A stretch of DNA of 64,000 nucleotides from Pseudoduganella rivuli (GTDB lineage: Bacteria; Pseudomonadota; Gammaproteobacteria; Burkholderiales; Burkholderiaceae_D). A program made the translations under genes and the position numbers. Location: assembly GCF_009674485.1 (NCBI RefSeq), contig NZ_WKJJ01000017.1, positions 124,001 to 188,000 on the forward strand. The letters run 5' to 3'. Position 1 is the stretch's first letter. Each line of letters opens with the position of its first letter. Shown here one piece after another: positions 23,959-32,800 of this stretch. Under the pieces are notes generated by a model. That model did not search any database. It was not told the DNA's origin and saw only the letters and a program-made list of their open reading frames with translations.

Positions 23959-25473
23959 ATGTACCAGACATTGAAACGACCGCCTGCCCTGACGCTCTTT
24001 CCGGGCATCACCAGGAACGTTGTGATTCCGTTGGCTGCAAGTGCCGCCGTGACGCTCGTTGCCGACATTACGCGGGGGAAGGTACTACCCGAGAACCTGG
24101 TGCTGCTTTATCTGCTGCTGGTTCTATCCATCACCGTGAAAATGGGGCGGGTAGCGGGATTTATTTCTGCATTTGTTTCAGTGCTCTTGTACGATATCGT
24201 CCTGGTGCCCCCATACCACTCACTCAGCGTGCACAACAGCCAGCATTTGCTGACATTTATGCTGATTCTGGCCGTATCACTAATTACTAGCCACTTTGTG
24301 GAAGGTATCCGCACTCAGCATCGTCTGGCGATGGAACGTGAACAGCAGGCCAACGTCTTGCGCGAAATGTCGTTGGCGCTTGCGGCGGCAACGGACCTCG
24401 AGGCCGTTTGCGCCGTCGGCGCCGCCTATGCCGGGCTTATGTTTGCCGGCGTGTCTTCAGTTTACGTAGAAGATGCCTGCGGGCGACTTAAACCTGTATG
24501 CCAGTCAAACGGCGATGGCGATCAGCTGGCGGGCACGGTAACCATTGCTGAAACACTGATGGGGGATGGCTCCGCCAGGCATCACCGCCCACTTTACTGC
24601 GCTGGAGTTTACTATTTCATGCTTCGCATGCCGGCAGGCACGCGCGGCGTTTTAGTGCTGCTGCCCACTGGGCGCTGCCGTCCCTTGTCGCTTGCTGAAG
24701 AACGCTTGGGGCAAATTGCAGCCGAACAGCTGGCCATGGCAATCGAACGTGTCCGTATTTCCGATATGGCCACTAAGAGCAAGTTGGATGCCAAGGTCCA
24801 GCGATTCAGAAATTCCTTGTTAAATAGCGTATCGCACGATTTGCGCACCCCGTTGGCGGCCCTCTGTGGCTTGAGCGGCCAGTTGCAGGCGCATGGCGAA
24901 ACGGCTGGCGGCTTGGCGGAAGCGATTCATCGGGTTGCCCTGCGGCTGGATGGCATGGTCAGTAACCTTCTGGATTTCGCACGTTTCAATCAGGGGCGCA
25001 TCGAACTTCGGCTTGAATGGCAACTGATCGATGAGGTCTTCGGCAGCGCGATCGCACAGCATCGCGAACATGGCGGCAGGCTACCTATCGATTCAGCGGT
25101 GCACGGTAGCACCGCGCTTGTACGATTCGATGCCGTGTTAATCGAGCGGGTCTTATGCAATCTGCTGGAAAATGCGGAGCGCCATGCGAAAGGCGCGACG
25201 CGTATCGAGCTTAAGGCGGTCTACCGATGGCGCAAGTTGATTATCCTCTTAAGCGATGACGGCGCCGGGATTGCACCGGATGTAATCGCCATACTCGAGC
25301 AGTCGGCAGGCATTCGCAGCGATGCGCAAACCGGCTTAGGGCTGTCTATTTGCAAATCCATTATCGACGCCCATGGCGGCATCTTGCGGATCACGCGCCG
25401 GCACGCCGGAGGTACGCGGGTTGCATGCATCATCCGCATCAATGAAACCCCAACATTGGATTTTGATGTGTAA
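23959..25473 (+). CDS. KdpD-like sensor kinase lacking the N-terminal KdpD/USP domains
   Basis: 504 residues from the ATG at 23959. Four membrane helices in a DUF4118 arrangement cover about residues 20-112. A GAF-like region spans about 130-270. HisKA follows with H293 (LNSVSHDLRTPLAALCG), then HATPase motifs NLLENAERHAKG, DDGAGIAPD and TGLGLSICKS. Full KdpD has a further ~400-residue N-terminal half with a Walker motif and universal-stress domain; this gene lacks it. No kdpFABC genes are near, so the pair may control other functions. It overlaps the response regulator gene by 8 bases. Confidence 0.85.
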   Translation: MYQTLKRPPALTLFPGITRNVVIPLAASAAVTLVADITRGKVLPENLVLLYLLLVLSITVKMGRVAGFISAFVSVLLYDIVLVPPYHSLSVHNSQHLLTFMLILAVSLITSHFVEGIRTQHRLAMEREQQANVLREMSLALAAATDLEAVCAVGAAYAGLMFAGVSSVYVEDACGRLKPVCQSNGDGDQLAGTVTIAETLMGDGSARHHRPLYCAGVYYFMLRMPAGTRGVLVLLPTGRCRPLSLAEERLGQIAAEQLAMAIERVRISDMATKSKLDAKVQRFRNSLLNSVSHDLRTPLAALCGLSGQLQAHGETAGGLAEAIHRVALRLDGMVSNLLDFARFNQGRIELRLEWQLIDEVFGSAIAQHREHGGRLPIDSAVHGSTALVRFDAVLIERVLCNLLENAERHAKGATRIELKAVYRWRKLIILLSDDGAGIAPDVIAILEQSAGIRSDAQTGLGLSICKSIIDAHGGILRITRRHAGGTRVACIIRINETPTLDFDV

Positions 25474-26152
25474 TTCTCAAGTTCTGATCATTGAAGATGA
25501 TCTGGATGTGCGACAGGCTCTGAGTTCGGCATTAGCCGGAGCCGGCTTAACCATTAGCGCTGCAGAAACCGGGACAATGGGGCTGGCTTTACTCCGGGAA
25601 TGTAGTCCTGACGTCATCTTGGCCGATTTGGGGCTGCCTGACATGGAAGGCAGTGACCTGATTACAGACTTGCGGGCCCGCAGTGCGGCGACGATCATCG
25701 TCGTTTCGGCTCGACACCATGAGACCGAAAAGATCGCAGCACTGGATCACGGTGCGGACGATTATCTGACGAAGCCGTTTGGCGTCGGCGAACTGCTCGC
25801 GCGCGTACGCGCCCATCTTCGTCGGAAGCAGACCGCGAGGACAAACACGGCAAATGAAGTGACGTTTGGTGAAATCACCGTAGATTTCGCAACGCGGAAC
25901 GTGTTTCGTTCCGGCCGCCCGGTGCATTTGACGCCGATTGAGCTGAAGTTGCTCTCCATCTTGACAGCAAATGAGGGGCGCGTCCTTACCCACGCTGAAA
26001 TGCTCAGGCAGGCCTGGGGGCCGGCCTATGAAGAGCGTCCGCAATACCTGCGGATCCATATGGCACATCTGCGACAAAAGCTGGAAGAATCGTCCACGCA
26101 GCCCCGCCACTTCCTGACTGAGACAGGTGTCGGCTATCGCTTCAGGCGATAA
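25466..26152 (+). CDS. KdpE-like response regulator, OmpR family
   Basis: 228 residues from the ATG at 25466, which overlaps the kinase stop. The receiver has E10-D11-D12, phospho-acceptor D54 (ILADLGLPDMEG) and the lysine in DYLTKPFGVGE. The winged helix carries VHLTPIELKLLSILTANEG and the YLRIHMAHLRQKLE recognition helix typical of KdpE. Its target is not evident. It converges on cueR with only 27 bases between, and I see no terminator there. Confidence 0.88.
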   Translation: MCNSQVLIIEDDLDVRQALSSALAGAGLTISAAETGTMGLALLRECSPDVILADLGLPDMEGSDLITDLRARSAATIIVVSARHHETEKIAALDHGADDYLTKPFGVGELLARVRAHLRRKQTARTNTANEVTFGEITVDFATRNVFRSGRPVHLTPIELKLLSILTANEGRVLTHAEMLRQAWGPAYEERPQYLRIHMAHLRQKLEESSTQPRHFLTETGVGYRFRR

Positions 26153-26179
26153 TTCGGGAGCTCAGCCGGGGGTAATGCG

Positions 26180-26572
26180 TCACTCGCCTTCCGCCAGCGA
26201 GCCCAGGATCGGGCAATCGGGCCGCTGGTCGCCGCTGCAACAGGCAGCCAGCGACGCCAGCGTATCGCGCATTTCAGTCAATTCGCGGATGCGGGCATTG
26301 AGTTCGTCCACGTGGGCGCCGGCGATGCGTTTGACGTCCGCGCTGGCGCGCTCGCGGTCTTGCCACAGCGCCAGCAAATCCCGTATCTGTTCCAGTGCAA
26401 AGCCCAGCTTGCGCGCGCGGCGGATGAAGCGCAGCGTGTGCACGTCATCCGGCCCGTACTTGCGGTAGCCCGCGTCGGAGCGCGACGCCGCCTTCAGCAA
26501 GGCGATGCTTTCGTAATAGCGGATCATCTTGGCGCTGACGCCGGACGCCTGTGCCGCCTGGCCGATGTTCAT
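26180..26572 (-). CDS. cueR: CueR copper-responsive MerR-family regulator
   Basis: 130 residues. The N-terminal MerR helix-turn-helix (MNIGQAAQASGVSAKMIRYYESIALL) is followed by a dimerisation helix. The metal-binding loop is CSGDQRPDCPIL, the CX7C spacing that distinguishes Cu(I)-sensing CueR. It overlaps the copA stop by four bases (ATGA), so copA and cueR are one operon. CueR sites are visible upstream of copA and of the copZ-like gene. Confidence 0.93.
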   Translation of the reverse strand: MNIGQAAQASGVSAKMIRYYESIALLKAASRSDAGYRKYGPDDVHTLRFIRRARKLGFALEQIRDLLALWQDRERASADVKRIAGAHVDELNARIRELTEMRDTLASLAACCSGDQRPDCPILGSLAEGE

Positions 26573-28824
26573 GGCTTTTCCTTGGGAAGGGTGGGTTTCC
26601 AGCGCCGCAGCAACAGCGCATTGGCCACCACGCTGACGGAACTGGCCGCCATGGCGGCGCCTGCCACCATCGGGTTCAGCAAGCCGGCCGCCGCCAGCGG
26701 GATGCCGGCCAGGTTGTAGACGAACGCCCAGAACAGATTCTGGCGGATCTTGCGCACGGTGCGGCGCGAGATATCGATGGCGCCCGCCACCAGCGCCGGA
26801 TCGGCGCGCATCAGCGTGATGCCGGCCGCGTGCATGGCGGCGTCGGCGCCGCCGGACATGGCGATGCCGACATCGGCCGCCGCCAGCGCGGGCGCATCGT
26901 TGATGCCGTCCCCCACCATCGCCACCACGGCGCCGCCTTCCTTCAGTTCGCCGATGCGGCGCGTCTTGTCGGCGGGCAGCAGCCCCGCTTCCACCACCTG
27001 CACCGGCGCCTCCTGCGCCACCAGGGCGGCCGCCCCCGCGTTATCGCCGGTCAGCATGACCGTGGCGATGCCTTGCGCATGCAGCGCGCGGATCGCGCCG
27101 GCCGCCGTCGGCTTGACGGGATCGGCAAAGGCCAGCAATCCCAGCAACTCGTGGCGGGCGCTGTCGGCCAGCCACGACACGGTATGCCCGCCCTGCTCCA
27201 GCTCGGCGGCGCGCGCGGCCAGCGGCGCCAGCGCAATATGATGTTCCTGCATCAGGCGCGCGCTGCCCAGCAACAGCGGCATGCCTTCCACGCTGGCCGA
27301 CAGGCCGCGCCCCGGCATCGCCGTCACGCCAACGGCGGCCGGCACGGCGATGCCGCGCTGCGCGGCCGCCTGCACCACGGCGCGCCCCAGCGCATGTTCG
27401 CTGCCGCGCTGCATGGCGGCCGCCAGTTGCAGCAGACGCTGGCGCTCGGCGCCATGCGGTTCCAGCGCGGCCAGCACCGGCTTGCCTTCGGTCAGCGTAC
27501 CGGTCTTGTCGAACACCACGGTGGAAATGCGCTGCGCCAGTTCCAGCGCCTGCATGTCCTTGACCAGGATGCCATGGCGCGCCGCCGCGCCGGTGCCGGC
27601 CATGATGGCGGCCGGCGTGGCCAGCCCCAGTGCGCACGGACAGGCAATCACCAGCACCGCCACCGCGTGCATCAGCGCCAGTTCCGGCTCCGCGCCTGTG
27701 TACCACCAGCCGCCATAGGTCAGCCCCGCCAGCACCAGCACCACCGGCACGAAGATGGCGCTGACCTTGTCGACCAGCCGCTGCACGGGCGCCTTGGCGC
27801 CCTGCGCGTCTTCCACCAGGCGGATAATCCGGGCCAGCACGGTTTCCGCACCGATCGCCGTGGTGCGCACCAGCAGCAAGCCTTCGCCATTGATGGCGCC
27901 GCCCGTCACCCGTTCGCCGGGGCCGCGCGGCACCGGCAAGCTCTCGCCCGTGATCAGCGCCTCATCCACGTGACTGTCGCCTTCGAGCACCACGCCGTCG
28001 ACGGCAATGCGCTCGCCCGGCCGCACCACCACCACGTCGCCCACCGCCACCTGCGCCACCGGCACATCCGTTTCCACGCCGGCGTTGCGCACCCGCGCCA
28101 TGTCCGGCCGCAGCGCCTGCAGGGCGTGGATGGCGGACAGCGCCTGCCGCTTGGCGCGCGCTTCCAGCCATTTGCCCAGCAAGACCAGCGTGATGACCAT
28201 CGCGGACGCCTCGAAATACAAGTGGGCATGCGCGTGCGCATAGCCCAGCGCGGTTTCGGCCCGCCATATGTGATAAACGCTGGTGCCGTAGGCGGCGCTG
28301 GTGCCCAGCGCCACCAGCAAATCCATGTTGCCGCCGCCGGCCAGCAGCGCGCGAATGCCGGCCTTGTAAAAGCGCGCGCCAAGGATGAATTGCACCGGCG
28401 TGGCCAGCAGCAATTGAAGCAACGCCAACGTTTGCGGCGACACCAGCAGGCGATAACCGAACCAGTCCGCCACCATCGGCGCCATCAGCGGCAGCGACAG
28501 CAACGCGGACCACAGTACGGCGCCGCCGCCCGCGCCGCGGCGGGCCAGGGAGGCATCCGGCGCGGCGGTTGCCGGGGAAGCTTCCTGCGCGGCCACGCCA
28601 AAGCCGGCCTTGTCGAGCGCCGTGCGCATGGCGTCCAGCGCCAGCGGCGCGGTCGATACGACCCGCGCCTGTTCCGTGGCCAGGTTGACGCTGGCGCTGG
28701 CCACGCCGGGTACGGCGGCCAGCGCGCGCTCCACCCGCGCCACGCACGACGCGCACGTCATGCCTTCGACGCCGAAGGTCAGCACGTGCGGTGGCGACGC
28801 TTGCAATGGATGTTCTGCTTTCAA
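26569..28824 (-). CDS. copA: Copper-exporting P1B-type ATPase CopA
   Basis: 751 residues from a TTG at 28824. An ATG at 28863 gives a longer reading but lies inside the CueR promoter; the TTG has AGGAG six bases upstream and falls after the -10 box, so it is preferred. One N-terminal HMA domain has GMTCASC at about 21-27. Eight predicted membrane helices include the Cu-translocating ACPCALG near 394-400. The phosphorylation motif is DKTGTLTEG, the TGES motif is in EALITGESLPVP, and the hinge is GDGINDAPAL. It pumps Cu(I) out of the cytoplasm and is coupled to cueR. Confidence 0.94.
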   Translation of the reverse strand: MKAEHPLQASPPHVLTFGVEGMTCASCVARVERALAAVPGVASASVNLATEQARVVSTAPLALDAMRTALDKAGFGVAAQEASPATAAPDASLARRGAGGGAVLWSALLSLPLMAPMVADWFGYRLLVSPQTLALLQLLLATPVQFILGARFYKAGIRALLAGGGNMDLLVALGTSAAYGTSVYHIWRAETALGYAHAHAHLYFEASAMVITLVLLGKWLEARAKRQALSAIHALQALRPDMARVRNAGVETDVPVAQVAVGDVVVVRPGERIAVDGVVLEGDSHVDEALITGESLPVPRGPGERVTGGAINGEGLLLVRTTAIGAETVLARIIRLVEDAQGAKAPVQRLVDKVSAIFVPVVLVLAGLTYGGWWYTGAEPELALMHAVAVLVIACPCALGLATPAAIMAGTGAAARHGILVKDMQALELAQRISTVVFDKTGTLTEGKPVLAALEPHGAERQRLLQLAAAMQRGSEHALGRAVVQAAAQRGIAVPAAVGVTAMPGRGLSASVEGMPLLLGSARLMQEHHIALAPLAARAAELEQGGHTVSWLADSARHELLGLLAFADPVKPTAAGAIRALHAQGIATVMLTGDNAGAAALVAQEAPVQVVEAGLLPADKTRRIGELKEGGAVVAMVGDGINDAPALAAADVGIAMSGGADAAMHAAGITLMRADPALVAGAIDISRRTVRKIRQNLFWAFVYNLAGIPLAAAGLLNPMVAGAAMAASSVSVVANALLLRRWKPTLPKEKP

Positions 28825-28846
28825 GGCTTGCTCCTGTGATGCCTGT

Positions 28847-28877
28847 ATCTTTAACCATCCCATGATGGGAAGGTCAA
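28847..28877 (-). promoter_or_regulatory. CueR-type copper promoter of copA
   Basis: On the minus strand, TTGACC (28877-28872) is followed at 18 to 19 bases by TAAAGAT (28853-28847). The spacer holds ACCTTCC-N7-GGATGGT, one mismatch from a perfect CueR dyad. This shows that translation of copA cannot start at the ATG at 28863. Confidence 0.88.
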
Positions 28878-28911
28878 GCGACTTTGTACCACAGTTTCGA
28901 GGAGGAAAGCA

Positions 28912-28936
28912 CCGGTGCGCCAGGACGGCGCACCGG
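28912..28936 (-). terminator. Hairpin downstream of the first fecR-like gene
   Basis: CCGGTGCGCC (28912-28921) pairs perfectly with GGCGCACCGG (28927-28936) around AGGAC. On the minus strand the stem is followed by TGCTTTCCTCC, so the T tract is short. It likely ends the exoprotein operon before the copA promoter. Confidence 0.6.
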
Positions 28937-28981
28937 GATGTTGCTATGGGGAGTCAGGCGGGGGCAGCCGAGGTCGGCCGA

Positions 28982-29812
28982 TCAGCGGACTTCACAATCC
29001 ACGGCGTTCGATTTCGCCGGCTTGTTGGCGTCGCTCGACTGCGTGGACGAATTGAACACCGGCGGCGGCGTGAACTTCAGGCCGGGATTTTGCGGCACGA
29101 TGACCGGTGGCGCCTTGAAGTTTGGGGTGAAGCCGAACTGGCCCGCATTGAAGGTCTGGGAACCTGCCGTGTTGGTCACATTGATCAGGCCGTCCAGCAC
29201 GTGCACGTACAGCCCGGGCGCCAGGCTCGGCGCCTTGGGCACGTTCAGTTGCGCCATTTGCAGCGGCGCGATCGGCGGGGTGTCACCCAGGCCGGCCGTG
29301 CTGGCGTTCAGGTACGCCTGCAACGAAGCCAGCGCCGTATCGTCGCCAGGAATATAGTCGACGATGAAGGTGGTGCCGCGGATACCGATGGTGGCGGCCG
29401 GCGTCTTCAACGCAAACTTTTCCTTGTTGCGCTTGCCCAGCAAGCCGCTGACCGAGCGCATGCCGCCCTTCAACAAGTTGAAGCTGGCGCTGTCGCCATC
29501 GGGCTTGGCGTTATCGAACGCAAAGTTGTCGATGGTGAGCTGGGACGCCGGCTTCAGCGTGATTTCACTGTTGTCGATGAATTTCACCATGGCATAGGTG
29601 TTTTTCTCCGTCACCAGCGTATCACCGCTCTCGACTTCCGATTTCAGCGACAGGATCTTCACCGCGCCGCTGGCCTTCTTGGCCAACAGCGGCCCGCTCA
29701 ACTGGGTCACCGTGCCGGCCACCTGGGCCGCCATTGCAAACGAGCAGCTGAGCCAGAACGCGATCAGCAGCAGGGCTTTAGTTGCAATACAGTTTTTTGA
29801 CAGGTTGTTCAT
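28982..29812 (-). CDS. Secreted FecR-domain protein, first copy
   Basis: 276 residues from the ATG at 29812 (AAGGGA about 10 bases upstream). A signal peptide ends near SFAMA. The FecR domain contains VAGTVTQLSGPLLAKK, YAMVKFIDNSEITLKPAS and the core GIRGTTFIVDY, preceded by GGMRSVSGLLGKRNKEKF. No membrane anchor or sigma-factor partner is seen, so it is not a classical FecR anti-sigma protein. Its first 35 bases overlap the end of the exoprotein gene, which ties its translation to that protein. It shares the GGMRSV...KEKF block with the second FecR protein in the window. Function unknown; envelope binding or sensing is inferred. Confidence 0.85.
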   Translation of the reverse strand: MNNLSKNCIATKALLLIAFWLSCSFAMAAQVAGTVTQLSGPLLAKKASGAVKILSLKSEVESGDTLVTEKNTYAMVKFIDNSEITLKPASQLTIDNFAFDNAKPDGDSASFNLLKGGMRSVSGLLGKRNKEKFALKTPAATIGIRGTTFIVDYIPGDDTALASLQAYLNASTAGLGDTPPIAPLQMAQLNVPKAPSLAPGLYVHVLDGLINVTNTAGSQTFNAGQFGFTPNFKAPPVIVPQNPGLKFTPPPVFNSSTQSSDANKPAKSNAVDCEVR

Positions 29813-32800
29813 TTTTTGTCGTTCCCTTGTCGGCTGATTTGGATTCCTTTGTTTCTTCCTTCGCCGATTTGTCATCCGGCGAGGTCGATGCTGCTGCCGG
29901 TCCTTCCGTCGGTGCGGCGGTAGGGACCGGATCCTTCTTGACGACTTCTGTTTGCGCCACCTGCGGCAATACGTCGTTGACCACCGTGATCACCTGCGTG
30001 GTTGCCACTGTCACCGGCTTGTTCGGCTCCGAGACGGTTGGCGGCGACAGCACGGCGCACAGGGCTGAATTCGGACTGATGACGCAGATGTCCGTCGCCG
30101 GCGGCACCGTCGGGGCCTGCGTCGGCGCCTGGGTAGGCGCTTGCGTCGGGGCCTGGGTCGGTGCTTGCGTCGGCGCCTGGGTAGGGGCTTGCGTCGGCGC
30201 CTGGGTAGGCGCTTGCGTTGGCGGTTCCGTCGGCGGCGCTTGCGTCGGCGCCTGGGTCGGCGCTTCGGTTGGTGCTACCGTCGGCGCTACCGTCGGCGCA
30301 ACAGTCGGCGCTTGCGTCGGTGCGACAGTCGGCGCTACCGTTGGCGCCACGGTCGGCGCCACGGTAGGTGCCTCCGTCGGTGCAACGGTTGGTGCGACAG
30401 TCGGCGCAACCGTTGGCGCAACCGTTGGCGCCACGGTCGGCGCTACCGTCGGTGCGACGGTAGGAGCCACTGTCGGGGCCACAGTCGGCGCTTCCGTCGG
30501 CGCAACGGTAGGTGCGACGGTTGGCGCAACCGTCGGCGCCACGGTCGGCGCAGTGGTCGGATTGGTATTCATGTCCGAGATCTGCGTCAGCTTGCCCGGC
30601 GCGGCCTGCACGGTGGCCGACGTGACGCCGGCAATCGTGGTGCCGGCTGCCAGCTTGATGAAGCCGGAAGTCGATTTCACTTGCGCCGATGCGGCAAAGG
30701 TCAGCGCGTCGCTGCCTGACGTGCTGGAACTGGCCGTCAGGTCGATATCGCCGCTGACGGTTTCCACCGTCCCGTCGATGGTCAGCGGGCTGTGCGCCGT
30801 AAGGGCAATCTTGCCGCTGTCGGTCTTCACGACACCGGTGCTGTCGACCACGGTGGCGCCATGGTTATTCAGGGTAATCCCGCCGCTATTGCCGTTGGCA
30901 ACCCTCAGCTTGTAGACCGTCAACTGCCCCGCATGCGCGGTCACCGGATTGCTATCGTAATTGTGGTTGGTGATATTGATCGGGCTGTTGCCGGAAGCCG
31001 CCGTGCTTTCCGCGCTCAATTGCGAAACGTGGGTTTCCAGCGCCGTGCCGCTGGCGCCGATACTGCCGGTGGCAGTCATATCCAGCGCGTCGGCAATAAT
31101 ATTGCTGGCGCCCTGCAGGATATTCCCCGTCACCTTCAAGGTCACCTTCCCGCCGTCCGTATACAGGCCGCCGCTGGTCAGCGAGCGGGCATTGGTGAAT
31201 TCCAGGTTGCCGCCCGACAGGACGCCGGTCAGCGTATCGACATTGTTCGCCTGATTCAGGATCACGTTGCCGCCGAAACCACTCAGTGACAGGTTTTGCA
31301 CGGTGATCGGCGCAGTCTGCGTCATGCCGCCCGATGTCGGCATGAGGTGCAGGGTCGGCGTATTGGGCAGATTCACCGCCCCGGTCACACTGACACCATT
31401 GCCACCACTGATGACGAGGCTTTCGGACGGGCCGGCGCCGCTCAGGTTCAGGGCGCGGATTTCAACACTGCCGCCAGCATAGATGGTCAGGTCTGGCGTG
31501 GTGATGGTGCGCAGTTCCGTATCCGACAAACCTGTTACCGTGGCGGCATCCGTCGCGCCACTGCCCAGCACCAGCGAACCGGTGGCAAGCGACGTGATAT
31601 TGGCGCCACCGGTAGCCTTGATCGAACTGCCGCTGGCCAGGTTGGCATTGGCGGCCAGCAGCGTCAATGTCCCGGTTTGGATCGCACCGCTGTTCTGGAA
31701 CGCACCGTAAGCATTGATGCCCAGCGTATCAGGCACCGTCACGGCGCCGGTCACGGAGACGCTGTCCGCGAACACCGATACCTGGCTGCCGCTGTAGGAA
31801 GGCGTGCCGCTCAAGTCCAGTGCGCCGATCGTGATGCTGCCGCCGGCGTGGCTGTTGGAGATCGACAGGCTGTTGGTGGAAATTTTCTTGATGTCGGCAT
31901 CGGTCAGCGCCATGCCGCCCTCGCCCGCCGCGGCGCCCGCGCCAATGGCAATGACGGAGGCATCCCGCGCATTGATCGACACGCCGTCAGGCGCAACGAT
32001 CGCCCCGCCCGAGCCGATGGAAAAACGCCCGGTCTGGGTGATGACGGAGTCCGTGGTCAGTTTGGCATTCACCGCAATGTTGCTGCCGGTCAGGATATTG
32101 ACCGACCCTGGTACGGTGACAACACCGGCGAAGGTCACGTTGCCGGTCGGCCGCATCACCAGGTCGCCGATGAGATGGCTGGCAGTGGACATGTTCATGT
32201 CGTTGAACGTCACGTTGCCGCCCTGCGTGTTCAGGTTCAGGCTGTCCCCCGTCAAGGTTCCCAGTTCCGCCGTATCGACGCCCAGCGTACCGGCGGCGTC
32301 GGACGCGCCGGCGCCGATCACCATCGAATTGCCGGACTTCGACGCGATGGTGACGTCGCCCGTTCCGGTATTCGTCGTGGAACCCGTGGCCAGCGCCAGG
32401 TTACCCGCCGTGTACGTCACCGCATCGCCTTTGACGGAAGCGCCCGATTGCAGCGTCACCTCATCGCCGTCCAGCGAGACAGAGCCCGCGTGGATGGCGG
32501 CCGTTGCCGGCGTATCGGAATTGCCGACCGTGATGGCGGACGTCGCGGTCACGGAAACCGAACCGGATACCGCCGTCAGTGGCTGGCGGATATTGACACC
32601 GGACGCACTGATCGTGATGGCATGGCCGTTGTCTGCTGCGAGGCTGACACCGTCGACACCCGCAATGGAGGTCACGTTCAGCGCCCCTGTATTATTGAAG
32701 AGGAACGTACCGCTGCTGGCCGAGCCGGCCAGGTTTTGCACGACGTTTTCGTTCGGCAGCGCCACGGTGCCACCGACTGCCAGGAGCCTTGGCGCTTCGA

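Noticed and set aside
28825..28863. ATG start for CopA at 28863
   Set aside because: It lies inside the CueR promoter and would not be on the mRNA.
30105..30565. Short regular repeats resembling a CRISPR array
   Set aside because: The unit is 12 bases with no spacers and is in frame as Pro/Thr repeats; no cas genes are present.
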